A stretch of DNA of 46,580 nt from Alphaproteobacteria bacterium (GTDB lineage Bacteria; Pseudomonadota; Alphaproteobacteria; Micavibrionales; Micavibrionaceae). The notes beneath the pieces are model-generated. The model was not told the origin of the DNA. It saw only the letters and a program-made list of their open reading frames with translations, and made no database searches. This document shows, one piece after another, positions 37,083-45,479 of this stretch; the first letter of the stretch is position 1, and each line of letters begins with the position of its first letter. Location: assembly GCA_018399685.1 (NCBI GenBank), contig JAGYOK010000014.1, positions 1-46,580 on the forward strand. Reading direction: 5' to 3'. The translations under genes and the position numbers were made by a program.

Positions 37083-37856
37083 ATGGTTTTTTTTAGTGAA
37101 ATTATAATTGTAGTATTTTTAGGGCTCGTGCTTGGAAGCTTTACGACAGCTTTGGTGTATCGTGTGCCTTTGGGTGTTTCATGGGGGGCTAAGCGTTCTT
37201 CATGCCCATCTTGTAACACAGTTCTTGGTTTTTTTGACTTAATACCATTTTTGTCGTGGTGTTGCAGTAAGGGGAAATGCCGTTATTGCGCGAATAAAAT
37301 ATCAATTATATATCCCTTGATCGAGCTATCGTGTTTGGGGCTGTGTCTGGGGGTATATTTTGCTTATGGATTAGGGGTTGGCGGTTTGATTATTTTTGCG
37401 GCCATCCCTTTTTTGCTGGCTTTGCTCATAATTGATATCAAACACATGATTTTGCCTAACCAACTTGTTTTTGCCTTATTTTTAATTGGTTTATTCAGGT
37501 TGATGTTCTTCTGGTATTTAAATCAATTTTCTTACGAATCCGGTATTTCTATAGGCATTAATTATCTAATAGCTGCTATTGTGTTTGCCGGTTTATCGTG
37601 GCTGACTGGTGCTGTTGTGGGTAAATTGATTAAAAAAGAGAGTCTGGGATTTGGCGATGTAAAATTCTTTGGTGTTGCGGGGCTATGGCTAGGGCTGGAT
37701 GCCTTGCCATTATTTATGATTATTTCCGGCGGCTTAGCCGTGGTTATGGCTTTGGTGTGGCGTTATATAAAAAAAAGCGAGGTGTTTCCGTTTGGCCCGG
37801 CGCTAATAACATCTTTTTTTATTATTCTGCTATATCAAGGCATTCTTTTCACTTAA
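37083..37856 (+). CDS. pilD: Prepilin leader peptidase/N-methyltransferase PilD
   Basis: PilD cleaves the leader of prepilins before the conserved Phe and methylates the new N-terminus, in the inner membrane. The 257-aa protein has the cytosolic zinc-binding loop with two CxxC pairs (RSSCPSCNTVLGFFDLIPFL and GKCRYC). The two catalytic aspartates lie in LLIIDIKHMILPNQL and LGFGDVKFFGVAGLW (the GxGD-type motif). About eight hydrophobic helices are visible. The pilin at 45480-46154 in this locus is an obvious substrate. Confidence 0.95.
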   Translation: MVFFSEIIIVVFLGLVLGSFTTALVYRVPLGVSWGAKRSSCPSCNTVLGFFDLIPFLSWCCSKGKCRYCANKISIIYPLIELSCLGLCLGVYFAYGLGVGGLIIFAAIPFLLALLIIDIKHMILPNQLVFALFLIGLFRLMFFWYLNQFSYESGISIGINYLIAAIVFAGLSWLTGAVVGKLIKKESLGFGDVKFFGVAGLWLGLDALPLFMIISGGLAVVMALVWRYIKKSEVFPFGPALITSFFIILLYQGILFT

Positions 37857-38000
37857 GGTGAAGATGTGTATATTATATCTGATAAGAAAATTTACTTTAT
37901 TTTCATCATCATTCGGTAGAACATAAAAAACAATGTTTCCTAGCCTTATAATTTAACATTTCGGCTAATTACTAACTGGAGTTAACAAGGAGCAAAAACG

Positions 38001-39134
38001 GTGGATCTTACACAACTACTAGCATTTACAATGCAAAATAATGCGTCGGACTTGCACATTAGTGCCGGCAATCCTCCGATTATCCGTGTGAACGGTCTTA
38101 TGAAACGCGTTAAGGGAGAGCCTTTAACTAGTGATGATATTCGAACAATGCTTTACTCGGTGATGACTGAAGAACAACGTGCAGAGTATGAAAAACATCT
38201 CGAGATTGACTTTGCGATTGCTCTGGGGGAAAAAGCACGTTTCCGTGTAAATGGTTTTACAACCCGTATGGGGGCTGCCGGTGTATTCAGAACAATTCCG
38301 ACAGAAATACCCACTATGGAAGAGCTGGATCTTCCTCCTGTCATGCGGCGTTTCGCCGAACTGGAGAAAGGTATTATTCTTGTAACCGGACCTACCGGAT
38401 CTGGTAAATCCACTACATTAGCCTCACTTGTTAATCATATAAACCTTCATCAGTCAAAGCACATATTAACAGTTGAAGACCCGGTCGAATTTTTTCATTC
38501 ATCCAAAAAGTCGCTGGTTAATCACCGTGAGGTAGGGACAGATACCAGAACCTTTGCCAGGGCTTTGAAAAGTGCACTGCGCGAAGATCCGGATGTTATT
38601 CTGGTTGGAGAGATGCGTGACCATGAAACGATTTCTTTGGCATTAACAGCGGCAGAAACAGGACACCTTGTTTTTGGTACGCTGCACTCCAGCTCTGCGG
38701 CCAAGACGATTGACCGTGTGATTGATGTCTTCCCTACGGGAGATAAAGGTATGATTCGAGCAATGATGGCCAGTTCGCTTCAGGGAGTTGTTGCACAGAC
38801 ATTGTTGCGTCGGGCAGATGGTTCGGGGCGCGTCGGTGCATTCGAGATTCTGGTGGGCACTAACGCCGTGCGTAACCTGATACGCGAGAACCAGATCCCA
38901 CAAATGTATTCGATGATGCAAACGGGATCACGTTACGGAATGATTACAATGGAAGATGCAATAGGCGGCCTGTTAGAGGGGGGCATTATTGATAAGAGTG
39001 AAGCTCGCCGGGCACTTATAAAGACCTCTGATGAAGAAGAAGAGCGTGATGAAGATTACGCCGCAGGCGCTATGGGCGGAGGTAAGATGACCGACGGTGA
39101 TAGCGGAAATAGCGACGGAGGGTATGCATTTTGA
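38001..39134 (+). CDS. pilT: Type IV pilus retraction ATPase PilT
   Basis: PilT is the hexameric motor that depolymerises pili and drives twitching. The 377-aa protein starts at GTG 38001 with AAGGAG at ideal spacing. Motifs are DLTQLLAFTMQNNASDLHIS at the N-terminus, Walker A ILVTGPTGSGKSTTLASLVN, Asp box TVEDPVEFFH, Walker B REDPDVILVGEMRD and His box TGHLVFGTLHSSSAAKTIDR. The AIRNLIRE-like segment near the C-terminus appears as AVRNLIRENQIPQMYSMMQT. An acidic Gly-rich tail of about 35 residues after that is unusual. It overlaps the next gene by 4 bases. Confidence 0.96.
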   Translation: MDLTQLLAFTMQNNASDLHISAGNPPIIRVNGLMKRVKGEPLTSDDIRTMLYSVMTEEQRAEYEKHLEIDFAIALGEKARFRVNGFTTRMGAAGVFRTIPTEIPTMEELDLPPVMRRFAELEKGIILVTGPTGSGKSTTLASLVNHINLHQSKHILTVEDPVEFFHSSKKSLVNHREVGTDTRTFARALKSALREDPDVILVGEMRDHETISLALTAAETGHLVFGTLHSSSAAKTIDRVIDVFPTGDKGMIRAMMASSLQGVVAQTLLRRADGSGRVGAFEILVGTNAVRNLIRENQIPQMYSMMQTGSRYGMITMEDAIGGLLEGGIIDKSEARRALIKTSDEEEERDEDYAAGAMGGGKMTDGDSGNSDGGYAF

Positions 39135-40270
39135 ACGCACCACTACTTTTTCAATATTTGAGTGCTATGGAGCAGCATAACGCGTCAGATATATATTTGA
39201 CCGTAGGCTTTCCGCCAACTCTGCGTGGAGATCGCAGCTTTATCAAGCTTGATGATAAACTTTTGAGCGCAGAGGATATCGAGGATATTCTTAACTCGAT
39301 GTTAACAAACCGTCAGCGCCGTGACTTTGATAGCCAGATGGAGCTTAATACCGCTCTGGATATGGGAAAACACGGGCGTTTCCGCGTAAACGTGTTGCGT
39401 CAAAGACAGCACCCCGCGCTTGTGATACGCCGGATTGTATCGGATATTCCCTCCTTTGCCGAACTTTGCCTACCGGAGATACTGGAAAGAATGGCGATGG
39501 AAAAAAGGGGGCTGGTTCTGGTAACAGGAATGACCGGTTCTGGTAAGTCAACTACACTTGCTGCCATGATTGATCACCGTAATAAAAACAGTGTCGGGCA
39601 TATTATTACAATTGAAGACCCGATTGAATATTACCACGAACATCATGGGTGCGTCGTTACACAGCGCGAAGTTGGTGTAGATACAGGCTCTTACGCAACT
39701 GCAATGAAAAACTCACTTCGTCAAAGACCAGACGTTATTCTGGTTGGAGAAATTCGTGATCGTGAGGTTATGGAGCAAGCTCTGGCGATTGCGGAAACCG
39801 GACATTTGTGCTTGGCAACTATACATACAAATAACTCATATCAGGCGATTGAGCGTGTGGTTAACCTGTTTCCCGAGGATTATCATAATCAAATCCGTCT
39901 TAACCTATCGATGAATCTTAAAGCCATTGTTTCACAACGGTTATTGCCGTCTAATCAAGGCGGCTTGGCTCCCGCAGTAGAAATTATGATTAATCAGGGC
40001 TTGGTTCGTGAATTGATTATGCGCGGAGATATTGGAAAAGTTCATGATGTAATGGAGCAAAATAATTCGATTGGGATGTCAACATTCGACCAATCGTTGA
40101 TGTCTTTATATACAAGAGATCTTATTTCAAAAGAGACAGCTATCACAAACTCGGATAAACCTTCGGATATGAAGATTAAGGTACAGCAGGCCGATCTTAT
40201 AAAACGTTCGAGAGGCCATAAAAGCGGTCTGGAAACTGTGGACACATCACACCTCCATCTTAGCAAATAG
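39131..40270 (+). CDS. pilU: PilT-like retraction ATPase PilU
   Basis: This second retraction-type ATPase has 379 aa, with Walker A LVTGMTGSGKSTTLAAMIDH (Met in place of Pro, as in PilU proteins), Asp box TIEDPIEYYHEHHGCVVTQR, Walker B RPDVILVGEIRDREVMEQAL and His box GHLCLATIHTNNSYQAIERV. In known systems PilU works with PilT to add force. Translation starts at TTG 39131, supported by GGAGGG upstream and a 4-base overlap with the pilT stop (TTGA), which indicates coupling. The zinc-binding cysteines of extension ATPases are absent. Confidence 0.92.
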   Translation: MNAPLLFQYLSAMEQHNASDIYLTVGFPPTLRGDRSFIKLDDKLLSAEDIEDILNSMLTNRQRRDFDSQMELNTALDMGKHGRFRVNVLRQRQHPALVIRRIVSDIPSFAELCLPEILERMAMEKRGLVLVTGMTGSGKSTTLAAMIDHRNKNSVGHIITIEDPIEYYHEHHGCVVTQREVGVDTGSYATAMKNSLRQRPDVILVGEIRDREVMEQALAIAETGHLCLATIHTNNSYQAIERVVNLFPEDYHNQIRLNLSMNLKAIVSQRLLPSNQGGLAPAVEIMINQGLVRELIMRGDIGKVHDVMEQNNSIGMSTFDQSLMSLYTRDLISKETAITNSDKPSDMKIKVQQADLIKRSRGHKSGLETVDTSHLHLSK

Positions 40271-40354
40271 ATCTGCACAGATCATAAATAGATGAGTTAT
40301 TCTTAATTTATCTGGTGGTTGTGTCCCGAATACAAAGGTATTTGTAGGTGTTCT

Positions 40355-40374
40355 ACTTTTTATTGTTAAAAAGT
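40355..40374. repeat. AT-rich hairpin in the pilU-secretin spacer
   Basis: ACTTTTTA and TAAAAAGT pair perfectly around a TTGT loop within the 224-base spacer between pilU and the secretin gene. It may mark a weak transcript end or a regulator site. No other gene is seen in the spacer. Confidence 0.4.
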
Positions 40375-40494
40375 CACAATAAACCATGGCGTTTCATGAT
40401 TTTTCCACTTATAATACGAGGGTAGAATCATCTTCGGTGTGTTCACGCCGATTTTTCGTAAAATTATACTGGGCCTTTTGGAGTAATCTGAACC

Positions 40495-42399
40495 ATGCTT
40501 TCCTATATGAGTGCATCTGTGCGTATCCGCAGCGTATTTCGTACGCTTCCTTTGTTAATGTTATCAGCTTTGTTTTTGTTTTCGTGTGATTTGGCCGCAA
40601 ATTACACAAAGACTGACAGGGCATCGAATATGGAATTTCAAGACTTCCGGGACGGGTTGGCAGAGAGGCTTCCTGAAGTCGATGGCGACGATATGGCGTC
40701 GGCGGGTAGTGATATCCCCGATCTTCAGCCATATATCTCGCTAACTCCTGATAGCGTAAAGTCCATGCCTTTAGTCTCTGTATCGGTTAATCAGGCGGTT
40801 CCTTTGCGGGATGTTTTGTACGAGTTGGCGCAGCAGGCGGATTACGATCTGGAGCTTGACCCTAATATCAAGGGGGCGATAATTTTTACAGCGCGTAACA
40901 AACCTTTGGATGTTGTTGTAAGCAGGATAGCTAATGTTGCCGGACTTCGTTACAAGTTTGAAGATCAGTTTTTACGTGTTGAGTTAGATAGCCCCTATGT
41001 GAAGACATATAAAATTGATTACTTAAGTTTTATTCGCTCCAATAGTGGTGCTGTAAGCACAAGTGTGTCTGTGGTTTCTGGTGAAGGAGCTGATACAGGC
41101 TCTTCATATTCTTCGAGTTCTGATAGTACTTCTGATTTCTGGGGAGAGTTGGAGCTTAACCTTACACAGATATTAGGTGGTGCATCTACGGGAGCGCTAA
41201 GAACAAAGAATGATCCTCGCATTTCTGCGGTTGAGCAGAATCCTCAAGTCGCGGCTGTTTCGCCTCAGGATGAACCCCCTGTGGAAGGGGAGGATGGCTC
41301 GGTAACAGTTCAGCCTCCTGAAGCTGTGCTGCGTGTGGAGTCTTTGCCGATTGATACAGACGAAGCTTCCGGCGGTAATGCTGATGTCGAGAATCCAATG
41401 ACTTTTAGTCTTAATAAGCAGGCCGGTATGATTAATGTGTTTGCCTCGGAAAAAATTCATAAGAAGGTTGCGGATTATTTGAACGAATTAAGAAGTTCTG
41501 TGACGTCGCAGGTTCTTGTGGAAGCCAAGATATTTGAAGTAAGTCTGTTTGATGAATATATGAACGGTATTGACTGGCGATTAATTGGTGCAGGCGAACT
41601 TCATTCAGGGATGTACTCAGCTGTTGGCGGAAATTATATGTCATCTCTGAAAAACCTTGGAAGCATGGAGCTGGCACCTCCTTTGGCAAGTACTGGAGCT
41701 GTTGCTGAAAATCTGAATTTTGTCACTGGCGTTATTGGTAATGATTTTCAGGCATTGATAAGAGCAATTTCCGGGTTCGGTACTGTTCGTGCTTTGGCTA
41801 GTCCGCGATTGACTGTGCTGAATAATCAATCTGCTGTTTTGAATGTGGCAACTAACCGTGTGTTCTTTGAGCTGGATGTCGATAAAGAAACTAATGATGA
41901 CACGAATGTTACGACTGTAGAGGTTGACTCGACAATTAAATCGGTTCCGGAAGGTGTTTTGATTAATGTTCAGCCCTCTATAAACCTTGATGATCGCACG
42001 ATTTCGATGCTTGTTCGTCCAACAATCACACGAATAGTAGGTTTAGTTCAGGATCCCGCTGTACAATTTGCAGCCGGGGAGTCAGGTATTGTTTCGGAAA
42101 TTCCCGAGGTCAATATTCAGGAAATTGATACTGTTATCAAGGTTAACTCTGGTCAACCAATCGTTATGGGCGGGTTGCTTCAAGACAGGATTGTTAATAA
42201 TCAAGAGGGAATTCCAGTGTTAGGTGAGGTTCCGTTATTTGGCTCCATGTTTAAAACAAATTCTGGATCAGTCACTAAAACAGAATTGGTGATTTTCTTA
42301 AAGGCTACCTTGATAGACTCTAGTGAGGGAAATATTCATAATACTGATAAAGATTTGTATAAGACTTTCTCTGGCGATCGTAGGCCACTTAAAATGTAG
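40495..42399 (+). CDS. pilQ: Type IV pilus secretin (PilQ/MshL family), predicted lipoprotein
   Basis: The secretin forms the outer-membrane channel for the pilus. The 634-aa precursor has a lipoprotein-like signal ending LMLSALFLFSCD, so Cys31 may be lipidated; a lipidated secretin recalls MshL rather than PilQ. Next come an N0/STN-like domain (VSVNQAVPLRDVLYELAQQA), a Ser-rich low-complexity stretch (about 188-212), an N1-type domain (ADYLNELRSSVTSQVLVEAK) and the secretin core. The core includes AIRAISGFGTVRALASPRLT and the hallmark VPLFGSMFKTNSGSVTKTEL followed by VIFLKATLID. It lies after pilU and before the ABC permease. Confidence 0.9.
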   Translation: MLSYMSASVRIRSVFRTLPLLMLSALFLFSCDLAANYTKTDRASNMEFQDFRDGLAERLPEVDGDDMASAGSDIPDLQPYISLTPDSVKSMPLVSVSVNQAVPLRDVLYELAQQADYDLELDPNIKGAIIFTARNKPLDVVVSRIANVAGLRYKFEDQFLRVELDSPYVKTYKIDYLSFIRSNSGAVSTSVSVVSGEGADTGSSYSSSSDSTSDFWGELELNLTQILGGASTGALRTKNDPRISAVEQNPQVAAVSPQDEPPVEGEDGSVTVQPPEAVLRVESLPIDTDEASGGNADVENPMTFSLNKQAGMINVFASEKIHKKVADYLNELRSSVTSQVLVEAKIFEVSLFDEYMNGIDWRLIGAGELHSGMYSAVGGNYMSSLKNLGSMELAPPLASTGAVAENLNFVTGVIGNDFQALIRAISGFGTVRALASPRLTVLNNQSAVLNVATNRVFFELDVDKETNDDTNVTTVEVDSTIKSVPEGVLINVQPSINLDDRTISMLVRPTITRIVGLVQDPAVQFAAGESGIVSEIPEVNIQEIDTVIKVNSGQPIVMGGLLQDRIVNNQEGIPVLGEVPLFGSMFKTNSGSVTKTELVIFLKATLIDSSEGNIHNTDKDLYKTFSGDRRPLKM

Positions 42400-42420
42400 G
42401 GTTTAAAATGACAGGTTATG

Positions 42421-42444
42421 AGCCACAGCTTGGTTGCTGTGGCT
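42421..42444 (+). terminator. Hairpin after the secretin gene, possible partial terminator
   Basis: AGCCACAGC pairs perfectly with GCTGTGGCT (9 bp) around TTGGTT. Only TTT G follows, so it lacks a full U-tract. It could reduce read-through into the downstream permease gene or protect the upstream message. Confidence 0.5.
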
Positions 42445-42485
42445 TTGCCTATGAGAGCAAATGATTTTTTTCCGGGAGTTTGATT

Positions 42486-43247
42486 ATGTTGTCGGTTCCA
42501 CTTATAAAATATGTAATAAAAGCTGCTTTAAGAGATAAGCTGATGATAGCAATGGCTGTAGTATTCGTCGTTGGCGCATCTTTATCGGTATTTTTGGGAA
42601 GCGCAGCAATCGTTGAAAAAAGCATGTTTACTTTGGTTTTTGCCGGTGCGGCTTCGCGCATTCTTGTTGTTCTTGGAATGATTTTGTTCGTGGTATTTTT
42701 TATCCGCCGGGCGTTTGAAAGTAAAGAAATTGAATATTTGCTTTCCAGACCTGTAGGACGACTGGAGATTATTTTTTCATTTGCAGTTGCTTTTACAATA
42801 TTGTGCATTTTTATGGGGCTGGGCGTCGGGGCTTGCGTATTGGCTGTTTCGCCGCAATTATTTGCTTATGGACATGTTCTTTGGGTCGTTAGCATTATCG
42901 TCGAGGCCGTGATAATGGCAAATGTTGCGTTGTTTTTCTCGATGTATATATCAAGCGCTTCAAGCGCAACTATGGCAACTTTAGGGGTTTATGTACTCGG
43001 TCGCCTAATGGGGCAATTATTAGGAATTGTGGATTCGAATATGGTCGATAGTTTTGGCGTTTACGCCATGGCTATGCAAATGGTGTCGGTTATCACGCCG
43101 CGACTGGATTTATTGGGGCAAAGCTCCTGGCTTATCTATGGTGTGCAGGATGGATATAACCTAATCTATGCCTTGTGTCAGGGATTGTTTTTCTCTGCTC
43201 TTGTTTTATTGGCAGCAAGCCTTGATTTCGTTAAACGTGAATTTTAA
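42486..43247 (+). CDS. ABC transporter permease of the pilus locus
   Basis: This 253-aa integral membrane protein has about six helices (MIAMAVVFVVGASLSVFLGS, ILVVLGMILFVVFFIRRAFE, FTILCIFMGLGVGACVLAVS and others). The segment RRAFESKEIEYLLSRPVGRL, linking a helix to the next membrane entry, is typical of ABC-2 type permeases whose ATPase contacts this loop. It is the natural partner of the ABC ATPase at 35234-36004. GGGAG lies before ATG 42486; an in-frame TTG six bases upstream is less likely. The gene is followed within 18 bases by a single-helix accessory gene. Confidence 0.75.
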   Translation: MLSVPLIKYVIKAALRDKLMIAMAVVFVVGASLSVFLGSAAIVEKSMFTLVFAGAASRILVVLGMILFVVFFIRRAFESKEIEYLLSRPVGRLEIIFSFAVAFTILCIFMGLGVGACVLAVSPQLFAYGHVLWVVSIIVEAVIMANVALFFSMYISSASSATMATLGVYVLGRLMGQLLGIVDSNMVDSFGVYAMAMQMVSVITPRLDLLGQSSWLIYGVQDGYNLIYALCQGLFFSALVLLAASLDFVKREF

Positions 43248-43265
43248 GCAATATTGGAAAATGCT

Positions 43266-44009
43266 ATGAGCCACGCACGATCCAGATCTTTTTCACTAGA
43301 GAAAAAAACCAGCCTTGCTTTAGCGCTGGCGCTGGTTGTTAATTTTTCCTTCTGGCTTGTTTTGCGTGATATGCAAGCGCAATGGGGGAATGTTCCTCCG
43401 GCTCCGAAAGAGCAGTTTGCTGCGTTATACGGTCTTGGAGATGAGAGCTTTTCCTATAGAATCAACTCTTTGATGCTTCAAAATCTTGGAGATGCGGGCG
43501 GGCGGGTTACAGCCCTGAAAGATTATGATTATGAGGTACTGACTGACTGGTTTTTCCTGCAAGATAAGCTTGACCCTGTTTCCGATTACATCCCATATCT
43601 TGCCTCTTTTTACTTTAGCGGGACACAAGAGCCCGAGAAGTTTCGCCTTGTGCTGGAGTACCTTAAAATGGTTGGAGCCAGGCCTGATGGAATAAAGTGG
43701 AAGTGGCTTGTGCAAGGAATATTTTTTGCCCGACATAAGTTAAAAGACCTGGATAAAGCTCTGGAGCTGGCCAATGTACTGGCAAAAACTGAAAATCCCG
43801 ATACTCCTGCGTGGGTGCGGAATATGCCCGCATATGTTATGAATGCGAAAGGAAACGATCGCGAAGCATATAGCCTTTTGGTCGAAACGTTAAAGGAAAA
43901 CATGGATAAAATGGCGCCTGAAGAGGTTATGGCTACACGCGTATATATTTGCGAACAAATTTTGGACAATGATGAAGCCATAAATGATCCATTATGTGAG
44001 GGGTTGTAA
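43266..44009 (+). CDS. Membrane-anchored helical-repeat protein next to the ABC permease
   Basis: I do not recognise a named family. The 247-aa product has one N-terminal helix (residues about 15-33, LALALALVVNFSFWLVL), then a helical periplasmic domain with TPR-like pairs (DKALELANVLAKTENPDTPA, YVMNAKGNDREAYSLLVETL). Start ATG 43266 has GGAA upstream; the in-frame TTG at 43254 is unlikely. Placement right after the permease suggests a third component of the transporter. In Myxococcus, PilG is such an accessory to PilH and PilI, but no sequence match can be shown by eye. Confidence 0.6.
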   Translation: MSHARSRSFSLEKKTSLALALALVVNFSFWLVLRDMQAQWGNVPPAPKEQFAALYGLGDESFSYRINSLMLQNLGDAGGRVTALKDYDYEVLTDWFFLQDKLDPVSDYIPYLASFYFSGTQEPEKFRLVLEYLKMVGARPDGIKWKWLVQGIFFARHKLKDLDKALELANVLAKTENPDTPAWVRNMPAYVMNAKGNDREAYSLLVETLKENMDKMAPEEVMATRVYICEQILDNDEAINDPLCEGL

Positions 44010-44110
44010 ACCCTTGCTTGTATAGTCCAGTTGTGGATAACGTTATATCTTAGCCGTACTTTATAAAAATCCGTGTTGCATCGCAGTGTTTTTTAATTTT
44101 TAATTGAGTT

Positions 44111-45184
44111 ATGGATTCATTGCGGTTCACAGTTCCAGAAGTGTTGTCACTGATTGGCGTTTTTCAGTGCGTTTATCTGTTGGTGCACATTGCTTTTAAA
44201 GCCAAAGCCGGTTCGATTGTTCGAATGGTTTTGCCGTTTGTTTACTTTTTTGTTCTGGGATGTGCCTTTTTCATTGATATGGCAAGGCGCTTTATTTCTG
44301 ATTTTTCTTCGTATTACGATGTGTTTAGCTGGGTGGCGTGGACAAGCATAGCGCCTCTTAGCGTTCTTTTGATTATTCAAATGTCGCGGATACGTTCTTT
44401 ACCTACCTTCCGCAGCTGGCTGATTTTGCTTGTTGTACCGATAGCGTTTGGCATTGCCTATGGCGCAAACTTTTATTCGCTAGGGGCGTGCGCAGGAAAC
44501 GAAGTATGCCCGGATTTGTACGGCTGGCTAAATGTAACAGGCGTCATTGCCGGAGCGGCAAGCTTGTTAATGATTTGGGTGCGACGTAATTTATTTTCGG
44601 ACATATTAGGACAAAAGGCGGGGAAGGAGCGTTACTGGTTAATCTTGGCCTTAATCATTGTTAACGTTGCCTTTTTGGCTCTGACCGCATTGCAGAGCAG
44701 TGGTTATTATGAAAGCGTTGATGTGTTTTTGGTTAGAACTATTCTAGGGCTGGCGTTCGTGTATCTGGTATCAACAAGCTTGCTAAGAATATATCCGGTT
44801 GCATTGTTTTTACCCTATCAAGGTAAGGAGGAGCAAGCGCTCAGTCCTGAGGATAAAACGCTGGCGCATCGCATAGAAGAGCTGTTAAATCTTGATAAAA
44901 TATATCATGAACCGACATATTCGCGTTCCGATCTGGCGCGGGAATTGGGGGTGTCCGAAGGTGTTATATCGAGAGTAATCAATACCCATTTCTGCAAATC
45001 TTTTCCGCAACTCTTGAATGAGCGCAGGATAGAGGACTCCAAGCGATTGCTTTTAGAGACCAGAGCGAGCATTAAAGTTGTATCGGAAGAGGTCGGCTTT
45101 AATTCGATTCCGTCTTTTAATCGCGTGTTTAAAGAGGTAGTAGGGCAAAGCCCCAGCAGCTATCGTAAAAATATTATCAAGTGA
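44111..45184 (+). CDS. Membrane-embedded AraC-family transcriptional regulator
   Basis: The 357-aa protein has seven predicted transmembrane helices in residues 8-235 (LSLIGVFQCVYLLVHIAF, MVLPFVYFFVLGCAFFIDMA, WLILLVVPIAFGIAYGANFY and others) and a cytosolic C-terminal AraC DNA-binding domain. Its two helix-turn-helix units are YSRSDLARELGVSEGVISRV and ASIKVVSEEVGFNSIPSFNR, followed by FKEVVGQSPSSYRK. A periplasmic loop has two cysteines (LGACAGNEVCPD) that could form a disulfide. It presumably senses an envelope signal and acts from the membrane. It directly precedes the pilin gene, its likely target. Confidence 0.88.
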   Translation: MDSLRFTVPEVLSLIGVFQCVYLLVHIAFKAKAGSIVRMVLPFVYFFVLGCAFFIDMARRFISDFSSYYDVFSWVAWTSIAPLSVLLIIQMSRIRSLPTFRSWLILLVVPIAFGIAYGANFYSLGACAGNEVCPDLYGWLNVTGVIAGAASLLMIWVRRNLFSDILGQKAGKERYWLILALIIVNVAFLALTALQSSGYYESVDVFLVRTILGLAFVYLVSTSLLRIYPVALFLPYQGKEEQALSPEDKTLAHRIEELLNLDKIYHEPTYSRSDLARELGVSEGVISRVINTHFCKSFPQLLNERRIEDSKRLLLETRASIKVVSEEVGFNSIPSFNRVFKEVVGQSPSSYRKNIIK

Positions 45185-45256
45185 ATTTCTGCCAATAATT
45201 TTCCATAAGTACTAAAATAGCGACGTTAATAGAACCTTAATAAACGGCGCCTATAT

Positions 45257-45304
45257 TAACAATTTGTTATTATGATTAATCATTTTGTTTTCATGATTAG
45301 TAAC
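45257..45304 (+). promoter_or_regulatory. Dyad and 21-bp-spaced direct repeats upstream of the pilin
   Basis: Three motifs sit together in the 295-base spacer between the AraC-type gene and the pilin: TAACAA-T-TTGTTA (45257-45269), the palindrome ATGATTAATCAT (45272-45283), and a second ATGATTA at 45293-45299. The two ATGATTA copies are offset by exactly 21 bases; the wider 11-mers agree at 9 of 11. AraC-type proteins commonly bind direct half-sites about two helical turns apart, so this is a candidate operator. Confidence 0.45.
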
Positions 45305-45397
45305 ATATTGAAAATTAAGGGTTTTTTTATCAAAAAATGGCATTCTGGTAAATATAGGACTGTTATTGATGTGAAAAGGCGTGTATGATTCGCACAA

Positions 45398-45424
45398 GTG
45401 CATATCTGCACATTTTTCTGTGCA
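45398..45424 (+). promoter_or_regulatory. Overlapping inverted repeats in the pilin leader
   Basis: GTGCA-TATC-TGCAC (45398-45411) overlaps TGCACA-TTTTTC-TGTGCA (45407-45424). The two alternative hairpins share one arm and so exclude each other. They lie 55-80 bases before the pilin start. A TATGAT at 45384-45389 could be the -10 of a promoter placing them at the 5' end of the mRNA. Confidence 0.45.
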
Positions 45425-45479
45425 ACTCTCAACTTTTATTTTTAACTTTTACACAATTTATATATTTTAGGAGAAAACT

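Noticed and set aside
45330-45365. Possible sigma-54 promoter before the pilin (TGGCA at about 45338)
   Set aside because: Many pilA genes use sigma-54, but the TGGCA here is not followed at the right spacing by a GC doublet of the -12 element.
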